A DNA stretch of 64,000 bases from Megaustenia siamemsis (GCA_032433765.1 JAVIAB010000025.1:33832282-33896281); one strand, 5' to 3'. Counted from the stretch's first letter, positions 1 through 10,195 are shown. The notes: generated by a model from the sequence alone, not told the origin. Numbers and translations are program-made.

Positions 1-388
1 CTCTCTCTCCCTCACTATCTCTCTCCCTCTCTCTCTCCCTCACTATCTCTCTCCCTCTCTCTCTCTCCCTCACTATCTCTCTCCCTCTCTCTCTCCCTCA
101 CTATCTCTCTCCCTCTCTCTCTCCCTCACTATCTCTCTCCCTCTCTCTCTCCCTCTCTCTCTCCCTCACTCTCTCTCTCTCTCTCCCTCCCTCTCTCCCT
201 CCCTTTCTCTCTCTCCCCTCCCTTTCTCTCTCTCCCTCACTATCTCTCTCCCTCTCTCTCTCCCTCACTATCTCTCTCCCTCCCTTTCTCTCTCTCCCTC
301 ACTATCTCTCTCCCTCTCTCTCTCCCTCACTATCTCTCTCCCTCTCTCTCTCCCTCACTATCTCTCTCCCTCTCTCTCTCCCTCTCAC
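1..388. repeat. CT-rich minisatellite, about 28-bp unit
   Basis: Pyrimidine-only array in which CT runs are punctuated by CCCTCACTAT at about 28-bp spacing, with small length changes. It starts at the window edge, so its full length is unknown. No coding content. Confidence 0.95.
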
Positions 389-660
389 TTGAAGGAAAAT
401 GAACACAACAAAAGTGGCAGTAAGAATAAAGAACTGAGTTGTCAGTGTTAGATGTTGAGCGGGAGATAACACTTAGAAATATCCCCTGGACTTCTTTCAT
501 TCTCTTTCTTCACTTCTTCTTCTACTCGTTCCGGCCGTCGAGGGAGATACAAAGCTCTGCCTCTGACCCTTATATCATTTTCAACTATTGTTCATATTTT
601 GGTTTTTCGTTCGGCAGCTTACACATCTGGCGTATAGAGTCTAAGAACTGAATTTTGCAT
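389..660. other. Unique stretch without a recognisable gene
   Basis: A 70-codon open frame occurs on the plus strand (439-651), but it has no recognisable domain, no splice or promoter context and biased composition. I see no repeat unit here. Confidence 0.5.
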
Positions 661-925
661 GTTAATCTTTTTTTTTCCGTGGCAGCCGTGTGCACAATGG
701 TACCTCGCCGCACAGGCAGATAACTCCGTCTTCGAAGATACTCATATTTTTTCCGCCCATGAGTACTTGACGTTTCAAGCCGGGCCTCGTTGTTGAGACC
801 AGGGGTGGTTGACGCAGAGAGAAATCATAAATAAAAATCCCAACTGGTGCAACCGGGATTTGAACCCACAACCTCTCTGTCTCGAGGCTGACGTCTTGCC
901 TTGACACCAACCATTCTCCCCTATC
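661..925 (-). mobile_element. tRNA-headed SINE with poly(A) tail (SINE-2)
   Basis: Read on the minus strand, a tRNA-like head near 850-925 carries a B-box match (GGTTCAAATCCC) and is followed by a body of about 180 bp ending in a run of nine A near 661-672. The A-tail distinguishes it from the T-tailed SINE-1. It appears to sit within or against a LINE-H fragment at its 5' side. Confidence 0.65.
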
Positions 926-1035
926 GTCAATTGATGTTTTTGTAGCGTTTCTTTGATGTTGTCTGTCCATCTTACCCTGGATCTACTTCCTATTCTTCCA
1001 CCTCCTCCTCTTTTATTATATGCTTTGTATGGCAA
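926..1035 (-). mobile_element. LINE-H C-terminal fragment
   Basis: The minus strand encodes RSRVRWTDNIKETLQKHQL, matching the GRPRVRWIGNIKEAL segment of the 15.7-kb fragment. This basic GRPRxRW block is typical of the region after the reverse transcriptase domain in LINE ORF2. Only about 35 codons remain and they run straight into SINE-2, so this is a relic. Confidence 0.55.
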
Positions 1036-1042
1036 GGAATAT

Positions 1043-1312
1043 GGGAGCAGTGACAGCTCAGTGGTTAGTGAACTGGACTACAAAGGACAAGAGATCGGGT
1101 TCCATCCTGATCGACGGCTTCCGGGTTCACCCAGTCTTAAATAGGTACTGGATTAATTTTTTTTTGTCTGGACAAGTAAAACAGCAATGGCGTTATACTG
1201 ACCAAATTACCCCAAAATTCATGAGATGAAGGTCTATAAAAATGGTCACTAACACCATATTCCCTATACGCCACTTGGCGTGACGGGGGCTCTTTAATTT
1301 TTCTTTAATTAC
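1043..1312 (+). mobile_element. SINE-1 copy, near full length
   Basis: tRNA-like head (A-box CAGCTCAGTGG, degraded B-box GGTTCCATCC) followed by the SINE-1 body and the 3' end ATACGCCACTTGGCGTGACG, then a T-rich tail (TTTAATTTTTC). The 3' part forms a short hairpin (CGCCA-CT-TGGCG). The head would be read by RNA polymerase III. TSDs are not obvious. Confidence 0.85.
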
Positions 1313-1539
1313 GATGAAGAAACACACGGGATTCTTTCTAGAAAGATAAACATGTTTATTTGTAATTTCTGTATGTCACTTTCCACTGGTTCTATTTCTC
1401 ATTTTGTCTTTTCTGGTCACTGCAAGCGCTTTTCTCAGTCATGTCTGACTGCTGGGATTGTATACAACGTCTCTCAACATTGCGTCTACTTAAAGAGCTG
1501 GTCGATTCATAGCAGATTACTTGTATGTGTGTCAATGAA
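1313..1539. other. No gene seen
   Basis: AT-rich sequence with a 77-codon open frame (1352-1585) that resembles nothing I recognise. It runs into the R1 dispersed repeat. Confidence 0.4.
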
Positions 1540-1700
1540 CCCAAATAGATCAAGATCCTACTTTACTTCTTCGTGGGTACTTTGAAAACGAACGGAACAG
1601 TCTGGCCCAAACCAATAGGGATGGAAGGTAATTCAGTCTCCAAAAATGTGCCGAAGCTGGATATTTTTGGGCGAAAGATGCATACACTTTTTAGCTTTTC
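1540..1700 (+). repeat. Dispersed repeat R1, diverged copy
   Basis: The order CCTACTTTACTTCTTCGTGG, TCTGGCC, AATAGGG, TGCCGAAGCTGGAT and GGGCGAAA matches 3555-3700 with many substitutions. R1 also occurs at 3395-3735, 5401-5480, 12176-12345 and 62555-62830, all on the same strand. Its class is unknown; it may be a SINE body. Confidence 0.5.
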
Positions 1701-1741
1701 TTGGTAAAGACTGAAAAATACAGAATGGCTTTAGGCAATAT

Positions 1742-2245
1742 CAGCTTTCTAAAAAATGAGGAAGATACTATGCAATCCATTTTTGACAATAGACACAAGA
1801 AACAGAGTTCTTAAATGTTATGTAGAGCCAGTCTTAAAATATGGATGTGAATCATGGTCAATAAGACAACAAATAATAAAATCTCTGGTGTCTGTAAAAA
1901 TGTGGTTTTACAGAAGAATGTTGCGACCACAATGGCCAGCTAAGAAGAGTAATGAAAACGTTCTGAAAGAGGCCCGAAAAAAAAAATAGAGCTAATTTTC
2001 CAATATTAGGAAGAAACAATCATCATTTTTTGGCCATGTAATGAGAAGAGAACAGCTAGAATATATTGTAACAACTGGGAAAATTGAGGGACGAAGAGAT
2101 AGAGGGAAGCAAATAGAAAAGATACCAGACAGCTTAAGAGAATGGCGTGGCAGAAGGTCAACAACAGAAATGATAAATAACTGTCGTGATCAAAAGTTGT
2201 GGAGAGGCATGATCAGCAGGCCCGGTACTTGATGATGATGATGTC
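1742..2245 (+). mobile_element. LINE-A ORF2 C-terminal fragment with (GAT)n tail
   Basis: The fragment begins after the reverse transcriptase (RKILCNPF..., CYVEPVLKYGCESWSI, MWFYRRMLR, KKSNENVLKEA) and then, after a frameshift near 1985, continues as FGHVMRREQLEYIVTTGKIE and EGRRDRG to a stop at 2230. It ends in GATGATGATGATG. This is the C-terminal region of a non-LTR retrotransposon replicase, 5'-truncated as usual for LINEs. No endonuclease or catalytic domain remains, so it is dead. Related copies lie at 15.5, 19.3, 35.5, 38.4, 48.6, 51.5, 53.4 and 54 kb. Confidence 0.88.
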
Positions 2246-2355
2246 ATCGTATATTCCTGGTGTTCCCTTCTCGTTATGATTTCCTTTCTGTGAATTGAAC
2301 ACAGACCCTTGTGATCAGGAAACGAGCGCACTAATAACTCAACCAACGAGGCTGC
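2246..2355 (-). mobile_element. SINE-3 head fragment with a single A-box unit
   Basis: On the minus strand GCCTCGTTGGTTGAGTTATT is followed by a B-box core GTTCAATTC. It matches the head of the 35.9-kb SINE-3 (GCCTCGGTGGCTGAGTGGTT) but has only one A-box unit, so it is the unamplified comparison for the array at 35947-36178. The body is mostly missing. Confidence 0.55.
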
Positions 2356-2561
2356 AAACATGTCTCGATCATGGGAGAGTGGAGACCCTATTTCCCCCAT
2401 ACACCTGCCAAGGCGACAATGAAACATTTACTTATTTTTTGTACTTCTTTCTTCTTGTAGTGGGCGAACTATGTTTCCATAACAACTAAAAGGATACACA
2501 ATAAGTTTGGAGGCGCACAACTCGAGGTTCAAGATGGAGTGACAACACAAGGAAACTCTAC

Positions 2562-2875
2562 TTCTTCTTCACTTCTTTCCTTCCCCATCTGCCTTTCAGC
2601 GTCGAGGGGAGATATAATTTGTAGTTTTTATTGCTCTTCTGTTCTCCTCTGCTGCTGTTATGTTTCCTAGTGCTTCTAATATTCCATCGACCCATCTTTT
2701 TCGTGGTCGACCCTTAGGTCTGGTGTTCTCACAACGTTTGTTGAAGGCTCGTCGTGCTGTGTTTTGATCTTTCTGCCTTGTCACGTGGCCAAACCATTTT
2801 ATCTGTTGTTTCTTTATATATTCTATGGCGAGGGCTAGAATTCTTTCTTCTAGAGGAAACTCTACAAGAACATAC
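2562..2875 (-). mobile_element. LINE-C ORF2 C-terminal fragment
   Basis: The minus strand encodes LALAIEYIKKQQIKWFGHV, then TRQKDQNTARRAFNKR, RPKGRPRKRWVDGILEALG and NRRAI, the post-RT basic region shared by all LINE-C copies. The 3' side is an AAG-rich tail (CTTCTTCTTC on plus). It has the segment whose 68-bp version is tandemly amplified at 5.8-6.6 kb. Truncated and not functional. Confidence 0.85.
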
Positions 2876-2935
2876 ACATGCGATGGCTGAGACTGTGAGT
2901 GGAACGAGATTTAGATTAGTATCTCCCTCATTATT

Positions 2936-3370
2936 GCTGGGTGGTCTAGAGGTAAGACCTCGGTCTATAGACAAGAAGTTTCGGGTTCGATTCCCATCAC
3001 ATGCGTTGGAAAATTTTAAAAAAATATAAAATCGGATCCATAGCTTTACCCCACCCTGATCTCTGGGTAGTGGAATCCGATGTCGAGCCCTCTCGGAAAA
3101 TGGCGGAAAAAAAAATGAAGTCCCGTGTGCAATCTGCGCACGTTACAGAACTCTTGGCAGTTTGAAATCGAAAAGAGTAGGCTAAAAACGGCCGCTACCC
3201 AGGACAAAATTAGAAGGAAAAATCTACCCAAGGGTTGAAACTCTTGACGATAAGAATATGAGATTAAATCTAAAGTCGGAGAATATCTACATGTATGGCG
3301 GGGGACACCTGTGCACACGACCGCTATTGTGACAAGTAGGAAAAAGTGATATTCTCGCAAAGTTCAGTCC
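2936..3370 (+). mobile_element. tRNA-headed SINE (SINE-5)
   Basis: Head GCTGGGTGGTCTAGAGGTAA with B-box GGGTTCGATTCCC at about 2985-2997. A body follows with CCCTCTCGG, CCCGTGTGCAATCTGCGCAC and CTCTTGGCAGTTTGAAATCG. The minus-strand element at 28065-28500 shares the head and all these blocks in the same order, which identifies them as one family. Confidence 0.7.
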
Positions 3371-3394
3371 CTTGGAATTTCGATATGAAGCTGG

Positions 3395-3735
3395 TAAAAG
3401 CTAATAAATAAGATCAATGTTTCGCTATCATATAGGAGGATGGGTATAAAGTGAGAGCGTGGAGGCGAAGGCGCGCCTCATAGCACCAGAGCTGGAAGTT
3501 ATCAGCGCCCCACAGCTGATGGCATGCGCCAGGATCGGTGAACTAGAACCATCCAGACCCTACTCCACTTCTCCGTGGTGCCTCTAGTAACAGACTAACC
3601 TGTCTAGTCTGGCCAAGCGAGTAGGGGTCGAAAAGGGAAGACAACCCGGTACTCAAAATGTCATGCTGAAGTCGGATTTGTTGGGCCGAAAAACACAAAT
3701 ATCACAGGTAAGGTAAGGTAAGTGTAAAGTACGAG
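3395..3735 (+). repeat. Dispersed repeat R1, longest copy
   Basis: Contains ATGCGCCAGGATCGGTGA and CTGAAGTCGGATTTGTTGGG followed by AATATCACAGG, the blocks shared with 12176-12345 and 62555-62830. Its right end touches the B-box that flanks the 42-bp satellite. No coding potential seen. Confidence 0.55.
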
Positions 3736-3749
3736 ACTTGAACCGCCGT
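3733..3749 (-). promoter_or_regulatory. Pol III B-box at the edge of the 42-bp satellite
   Basis: Minus-strand GGTTCAAGTCTC at 3733-3744 fits the B-box core GTTCRANNC. It lies 42 nt downstream of the A-box-like TGGCCGAGCAC in the nearest satellite unit (3776-3786), close to the spacing in a tRNA gene. It is the only B-box beside this array. Activity is not shown. Confidence 0.55.
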
Positions 3750-5178
3750 CTTAGCACGCGAGTTTACACCCATATGTGCTCGGCCACCTATCTTAGCACG
3801 CGAGTTTACACCCATATGTGCTCGGCCGCCTATCTTAGCACGCGAGTTTACACCCATATGTGCTCGGCCGCCTATCTTAGCACGCGAGTTTACACCCATA
3901 TGTGCTCGGCCGCCTATCTTAGCACGCGAGTTTACACCCATATGTGCTCGGCCGCCTATCTTAGCACGCGAGTTTACACCCATATGTGCTCGGGCCGCCT
4001 ATCTTAGCACGCGAGTTTACACCCATATGTCCTCGGCCGCCTATCTTAGCACGCGAGTTTACACCAATATGTGCTCGGCCGCCTATCTTAGCACGCGAGT
4101 TTACACCAATATGTGCTCGGCCGCCTATCTTAGCACGCGAGTTTACACCAATATGTGCTCGGCCGCCTATCTTAGCACGCGAGTTTACACCCATATGTGC
4201 TCGGCCGCCTATCTTAGCACGCGAGTTTACACCAATATGTGCTCGGCCGCCTATCTTAGCACGCGAGTTTACACCCATATGTGCTCGGCCGCCTATCTTA
4301 GCTACGCGAGTTTACACCCATATGTGCTCGGCCGCCTATCTTAGCACGCGAGTTTACACCCATATGTGCTCGGCCGCCTATCTTAGCACGCGAGTTTACA
4401 CCATATGTGCTCGGCCGCCTATCTTAGCACGCGAGTTTACACCCATATGTGCTCGGCCACCTATCTTAGCACGCGAGTTTACACCCATATGTGCTCGGCC
4501 ACCTATCTTAGCACGCGAGTTTACACCCATATGTGCTCGGCCACCTATCTTAGCACGCGAGTTTACACCCATATGTGCTCGGCCACCTATCTTAGCACGC
4601 GAGTTTACACCCATATGTGCTCGGCCACCTATCTTAGCACGCGAGTTTACACCCATATGTGCTCGGCCACCTATCTTAGCACGCGAGTTTACACCCATAT
4701 GTGCTCGGCCACCTATCTTAGCACGCGAGTTTACACCCATATGTGCTCGGCCACCTATCTTAGCACGCGAGTTTACACCCATATGTGCTCGGCCACCTAT
4801 CTTAGCACGCGAGTTTACACCCATATGTGCTCGGCCACCTATCTTAGCACGCGAGTTTACACCAATATGTGCTCGGCCACCTATCTTAGCACGCGAGTTT
4901 ACACCCATATGTGCTCGGCCACCTATCTTAGCACGCGAGTTTACACCCATATGTGCTCGGCCACCTATCTTAGCACGCGAGTTTACACCCATATGTGCTC
5001 GGCCACCTATCTTAGCACGCGAGTTTACACCCATATGTGCTCGGCCACCTATCTTAGCACGCGAGTTTACACCCATATGTGCTCGGCCACCTATCTTAGC
5101 ACGCGAGTTTACACCCATATGTGCTCGGCCACCTATCTTAGCACGCGAGTTTACACCCATATGTGCTCGGCCGCCTAT
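3750..5178. repeat. 42-bp satellite, 34 copies
   Basis: Unit begins CTTAGCACGCGAGTTTACAC and ends GCTCGGCCGCCTAT. The 1429-bp span is 34 units of 42 bp plus a net single base from three indels (near 3991, 4302 and 4400). Variants cluster: CCGCCT dominates the left half and CCACCT the right half, and CACCAATATG alternates with CACCCATATG near 4060-4230, showing local homogenisation. On the minus strand each unit carries an A-box-like motif. Because 42 is divisible by 3 and the unit has no stop, long frames stay open on both strands; I do not call them genes. Confidence 0.97.
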
Positions 5179-5400
5179 CCAGAAATGTTCGGAGATTTCT
5201 GTATAGTGTCGCCTCAAGCATCGAAACTCAGATGCGAAGCGACATTCCTCACCTTCCCAGGGTAATACCCTGGTACCCATTTCTGCCAACGGCTGGGTCG
5301 ACCGTGGGAGTATTTTTTTTTCCAACCACGAGTACAATTCACACTGCTCCCAGCGGGAATCGAACACGGGTTGTCCGAACGTCGGTAGTCTAGTCGGGTG
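5179..5400 (-). mobile_element. SINE-like element with tRNA-type B-box
   Basis: On the minus strand GTGTTCGATTCCCGC (near 5352-5366) resembles a B-box, followed by a body with a run of nine A (near 5313-5321) and ending against the satellite at 5178. An A-box-like motif (TAGTCTAGTCG, 5384-5394) lies on the opposite strand, so the head may be rearranged. Confidence 0.4.
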
Positions 5401-5480
5401 CAAATATCACAGTTATACTGCAAGCGACAACACAACGTAGACACTCCCACTTAACGTCCTTTTAAGGGCGGATGATGAAG
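5401..5480 (+). repeat. Dispersed repeat R1, 3' part
   Basis: AAATATCACAG, CAACACAACGTA and AAGGGCGGAT occur in the same order as at 12275-12340. Confidence 0.5.
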
Positions 5481-5756
5481 AGGTGTACTCCTTTAGTCAT
5501 CGAACGAACACAAGCAGGCAAATGAGAGTGCATCAACGGGATGTTGTAACAATAATAAGTAGCGAAGTAGAATTAAGATAAGTTCGGCGAATCGTGAACA
5601 AAAAAACAGCTGCAATTTACACAATGTAAAGATACAGAGGATATGTGAGTACAGCAATATACATGCAAAACAAAAACTTATAAAAGGGTGATGAAACATA
5701 ATAACTCAATTCAGAACAAAGCATTATACGCGGAGATGAAAACTGTAATAAAAAAT
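5481..5756. other. No gene seen
   Basis: AT-rich single-copy-looking sequence. Short open frames only, none recognisable. Confidence 0.4.
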
Positions 5757-6612
5757 ATAGCGTTCTCTTCTGTTGGCTCCTGCTGTTATGTTTCCCAGCG
5801 TTGGTTATATTCAAATAACCCATATTGTGTTCCTCTGTTGGCTTCTCCTGCTGTTATGTTTCCCAGCGTTGGTTATATTCAAATAACCCATATTGTGTTC
5901 CTCTGTTGGCTTCTCCTGCTGTTATGTTTCCCAGCGTTGGTTATATTCAAATAACCCATATTGTGTTCCTCTGTTGGCTTCTCCTGCTGTTATGTTTCCC
6001 AGCGTTGGTTATATTCAAATAACCCATATTGTGTTCCTCTGTTGGCTTTTCCTGCTGTTATGTTTCCCAGCGTTGGTTATATTCAAATAACCCATATTGT
6101 GTTCCTCTGTTGGCTTCTCCTGCTGTTATGTTTCCCAGCGTTGGTTATATTCAAATAACCCATATTGTGTTCCTCTGTTGGCTTCTCCTGCTGTTATGTT
6201 TCCCAGCGTTGGTTATATTCAAATAACCCATATTGTGTTCCTCTGTTGGCTTCTCCTGCTGTTATGTTTCCCAGCGTTGGTTATATTCAAATAACCCATA
6301 TTGTGTTCCTCTGTTGGCTTCTCCTGCTGTTATGTTTCCCAGCGTTGGTTATATTCAAATAACCCATATTGTGTTCCTCTGTTGGCTTCTCCTGCTGTTA
6401 TGTTTCCCAGCGTTGGTTATATTCAAATAACCCATATTGTGTTCCTCTGTTGGCTTCTCCTGCTGTTATGTTTCCCAGCGTTGGTTATATTCAAATAACC
6501 CATATTGTGTTCCTCTGTTGGCTTCTCCTGCTGTTATGTTTCCCAGCGTTGGTTATATTCACATAACCCATCTTTTGCTCTTCTGTTGCCTTCTCCTGCT
6601 GTTATGTTTCTT
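5757..6612. repeat. 68-bp minisatellite derived from LINE-C, 12 copies
   Basis: Twelve units with CCCAGCGTTGG spaced exactly 68 bp apart (about 5793 to 6541). The unit (CTGTTGGCTTCTCCTGCTG, then TTATGTTTCCCAGCGTTGG) matches the minus-strand coding end of LINE-C, seen unamplified at 2640-2690 and 54970-55020. The array continues directly into non-repeated LINE-C sequence at 6560-6690. The first unit lacks four bases. Confidence 0.93.
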
Positions 6613-6690
6613 AGTGTTTCTTATATTCGACCAATTCGTCCTTTTCGTGGTCGGCCCTTGAGTCTGGTGTTCTCCTAGCGTTTCTTTATG
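6560..6690 (-). mobile_element. LINE-C remnant flanking the 68-bp array
   Basis: Minus-strand LINE-C sequence including the region of RPRKRW (plus strand CCTTTTCGTGGTCGGCCCTT). It is the unamplified parent next to the array. Confidence 0.75.
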
Positions 6691-6920
6691 GCTTGTTATT
6701 TAAAAGCCGTTCATTTATTTACTTCAAGTGCCTGAACCATTATTCTATTGTTTCTTGGTGTGCTCCGCTATGAGCATTATTTATAACTCATTTCTTAGTT
6801 TCTCGTTTTTTTCTTTAAATTTAACTTTCAGGATGCTTTCTGTCATGCACCTGACACAATTCATTTTTGGTTATGGTTATATTTATGATTGTCCTTCACT
6901 ATTTTGTTCAGGTTCAACTG
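6691..6920. other. No gene seen
   Basis: T-rich sequence without repeats or recognisable coding. Confidence 0.4.
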
Positions 6921-6921
6921 T

Positions 6922-7165
6922 GGGGCTTCGGTAGCTTAGTTGGGAAAACCACCCGACTGGGGGTTCGACAGTCTATTTGGGTTTTCCCAACTAGACTACC
7001 AAGGCCCCCCAGTCGGGTGGTATTCCTAGCTAGCCTACCGAACCCTAGTCGGGTGGTTTTCCTAGCTAGCCTACCGAACCCCCAGTCGAGTGGGTTTTCC
7101 AACTAGACTACCAAGGCCCCCAGTCGGGTGGTTTTCCCAAATAGGCCACCGAAGCCCGCAGAGAA
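6922..7165. repeat. Inverted and tandem array of a tRNA-head-like unit
   Basis: A plus-strand unit at 6925-6970 has a full A-box match (TAGCTTAGTTG, 6932-6942) and GGTTCG 30 nt after its start. It is followed by about five minus-strand units of 36-40 bp, each with GGTAGNCTAG and AAACCACCCGACT, ending at AAGCCCGCA. The two orientations make an imperfect hairpin. The A-to-B spacing is shorter than in a tRNA, so descent from a tRNA-like head is likely but not certain. Confidence 0.6.
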
Positions 7166-8113
7166 CCAACAATTCCTGTAGTAGACATCAGGTGAACGAC
7201 AAAGAAGCAACAATTCCTGTTGTAGACATCAGGTGAACGACAGAAAGAAGGAACAATTCCTGTAGTAGACATCAGGTAAACGACAGAAAGAAGCAACAAT
7301 TCCTGTAGTAGACATCAGGTAAACGACAGAAAGAAGCAACAATTCCTGTAGTAGACATCAGGTAAACGACAGAAAGAAGCAACACTTCCTGTAGTAGACA
7401 TCAGGTAAACGACAGAAAGAAGCAACAATTCCTGTAGTAGATATCAGGTGAACGACAGAAAGAAGCAACAATTCCTGTAGTAGACATCAGGTGAACGACA
7501 GAAAGAAGGAACAATTCCTGTAGTAGACATCAGGTAAACGACAGAAAGAAGCAACAATTCCTGTAGTAGACATCAGGTAAACGACAGAAAGAAGCAACAA
7601 TTCCTGTAGTAGACATCAGGTAAACGACAGAAAGAAGCAACACTTCCTGTAGTAGACATCAGGTAAACGACAGAAAGAAGCAACAATTCCTGTAGTAGAT
7701 ATCAGGTGAACGACAGAAAGAAGCAACAATTCCTGTTGTAGACATCAGGTGAACGACAGAAAGAAGCAACAATTCCTGTAGTAGACATCAGGTGAACGAC
7801 AGAAAGAAGCAACAATTCCTGTAGTAGACATCAGGTGAACGACAGAAAGAAGCAACAATTCCTGTAGTAGACATCAGGTGAACGACAGAAAGAAGCAACA
7901 ATTCCTGTAGTAGACATCAGGTAAACGACAGAAAGAAGCAACAATTCCTGTAGTAGACATCAGGTGATCGACAGAAAGAAGCAACAATTCCTGTAGTAGA
8001 CATCAGGTGATCGACAGAAAGAAGCAACAATTCCTGTAGTAGACATCAGGTGAACGACAGAAAGAAGCAACAATTCCTGTAGTAGACATCAGGTGAACGA
8101 CAGAAAGAAGGAA
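7166..8113. repeat. 43-bp minisatellite, about 22 copies
   Basis: Unit begins AACAATTCCTGTAGTAGACA and ends GACAGAAAGAAGC. A higher-order block of six units (258 bp) is duplicated: the GGAACAATTCC variant recurs at 7250 and 7508, each followed by the same series of variants. The source sequence is not identified. Confidence 0.95.
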
Positions 8114-8787
8114 CACCATCCTAAGACTTGAAAGCTGAAGAAATAGATTATGATGATATTTAGGGATGAGGCAAGACGCTGACAGTTATCCCACGCCATC
8201 CAAATATCTGTATTTAGAACAGGTGGGCGGGACACAGGTGAGTATACCCTAGCACCAGAGATCCTGGAAATAGCTCGCGGAAAATCTGGCTTCAAAAGTT
8301 AAACCCATAAAATGACGGATTTCCACCATCATGATGTTCCTGCACGCACAGGATCTAATTTAAGCCCTTAGTTAAGAAGCATGAGTCTAATCAGCATTAA
8401 ATAACTTATTCTACAAACTGGTCGATTGTCAAAAAAAGGCTATTTTTAAATTCACTAATGAGATAGTTTTCTGGGAGATGAGATTAATATTTTCTTATTT
8501 TTTATTTTTAAAATCGGCCAGGATTTCGCCAAGTGAGTCAGGGTCAAGCAGACTCACTTGCTTTGTACATTAAAATTTGAGTTTGGCATGAATTTAAATG
8601 AAACCTGGCCTAAAGTGTCAAACAAACAAAACACAGGCCAAATGTAAAAAGTTGGGTAGGCCTACAAGAGCACGTGTTCGAGATCATTCTCAAAAACTCC
8701 TATGATTATCGTCCATCGGCAAGCGTCCGGTACAACATCTTAAACAAAAGTTGTTTTTGGCGTTCGTGTCTAATCATTGTTGCGTGT
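8114..8787. other. No gene seen; part may be R1
   Basis: 8240-8275 has TAGCACCAGAG followed by CTGGAAAT, as in the 5' part of R1 at 3480. The rest is AT-rich without recognisable features. Confidence 0.35.
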
Positions 8788-9633
8788 CCTTCCTTCCTTC
8801 CTTCCTTCCTTCCTTCCTTCCTTCCTTCCTTCCTTCCTTCCTTCCTTCCTTCCTTCCTTCCTTCCTTCCTTCCTTCCCTTCCTTCCTTCCTTCCTTCCTT
8901 CCTTCCTTCCTTCCTTCCTTCCTTCCTTCCTTCCTTCCTTCCTTCCTTCCTTCCTTCCTTCCTTCCTTCCTTCCTTCCTTCCTTCCTTCCTTCCTTCCTT
9001 CCTTCCTTCCTTCCTTCCTTCCTTCCTTCTTCCTTCCTTCCTTCCTTCCTTCCTTCCTTCCTTCCTTCCTTCCTTCCTTCCTTCCTTCCTTCCTTCCTTC
9101 CTTCCTTCCTTCCTTCCTTCCTTCCTTCCTTCCTTCCTTCCTTCCTTCCTTCCTTCCTTCCTTCCTTCCTTCCTTCCTTCCTTCCTTCCTTCCTTCCTTC
9201 CTTCCTTCCTTCCTTCCTTCCTTCCTTCCTTCCTTCCTTCCTTCCTTCCTTCCTTCCTTCCTTCCTTCCTTTCCTTCCTTCCTTCCTTCCTTCCTTCCTT
9301 CCCCTTCCTTCCTTCCTTCCTTCCTTCCTTCCTTCCTTCCTTCCTTCCTTCCTTCCTTCCTTCCTTCCTTCCTTCCTTCCTTCCTTCCTTCCTTCCTTCC
9401 TTCCTTCCTTCCTTCCTTCCTTCCTTCCTTCCTTCCTTCCTTCCTTCCTTCCTTCCTTCCTTCCTTCCTTCCTTCCTTCCTTCCTTCCTTCCTTCCTTCC
9501 TTCCTTCCTTCCTTCCTTCCTTCCTTCCTTCCTTCCTTCCTTCCTTCCTTCCTTCCTTCCTTCCTTCCTTCCTTCCTTCCTTCTTCCTTCCTTCCTTCCT
9601 TCCTTCCTTCCTTCCTTCCTTCCTTCCTTCCTC
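8788..9633. repeat. (TTCC)n tetranucleotide tract, about 845 bp
   Basis: Nearly pure TTCC with a few single-base slips (near 8878, 9029, 9271, 9301 and 9583). Open frames encoding LPSF repeats on plus and KEGR repeats on minus are by-products. This pyrimidine/purine strand bias can form triplex DNA, and the assembled length may be unreliable. Confidence 0.98.
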
Positions 9634-9860
9634 ATAATGTTACAAAACCACACATTACTTTCGTGTACGTGATTGCGATTCTTTCTGTTTACTTCGTTGA
9701 CTTCCTTCCTCTTCTATGTTTCTTTCATATTTCTTTTGATACGAATGGATTTCTTTCTTGTAATGTTTTTATCTTACTAGTAGCACTTGACTTTGGTAAC
9801 TTAACACAAGCCTGACTTCTATAGCACATGGTGATGTTTCTAAATAGATTAAAACAGCGA
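9634..9860. other. No gene seen
   Basis: T-rich flank between two tandem arrays. Nothing recognisable. Confidence 0.4.
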
Positions 9861-10195
9861 ACGCAAACAGAGATAATATAACACAAACGAAGATAATATA
9901 ACGCAAATGAAGATAATGTAACACAAATGAAGATAATATAACACAAATGAAGATAATATAATACAAATGAAGATAATATAACGCAAATTAAGATAATATA
10001 ACACAAACGAAGATAATATAACGTAAATGAAGATAATATAATACAAATGCAGATAATATAACACAAATGAAGATAATATAACGCAAATTAAGATAATATA
10101 ACACAAACGAAAATAATATAACACAAATGAAGATAATATAATACAAATGCAGATAATATAACACAAGCGAAGATAACATAACACAAAGGGAGATC
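9861..10195. repeat. 20-bp minisatellite, about 16 copies
   Basis: Unit AGATAATATAACACAAATGA with substitutions. Minus-strand frames reading YYLHLCYIIF are repeat artefacts. Confidence 0.92.

Noticed and set aside
3986..5403. 406-codon and 335-codon frames over the 42-bp satellite
   Set aside because: Open only because the unit is 42 bp and stop-free. No start context, and the array fits a tRNA-head origin.
8674..9815. Frames of 286-354 codons encoding LPSF or KEGR repeats
   Set aside because: Pure (TTCC)n. All frames are open and no domain exists outside the repeat.
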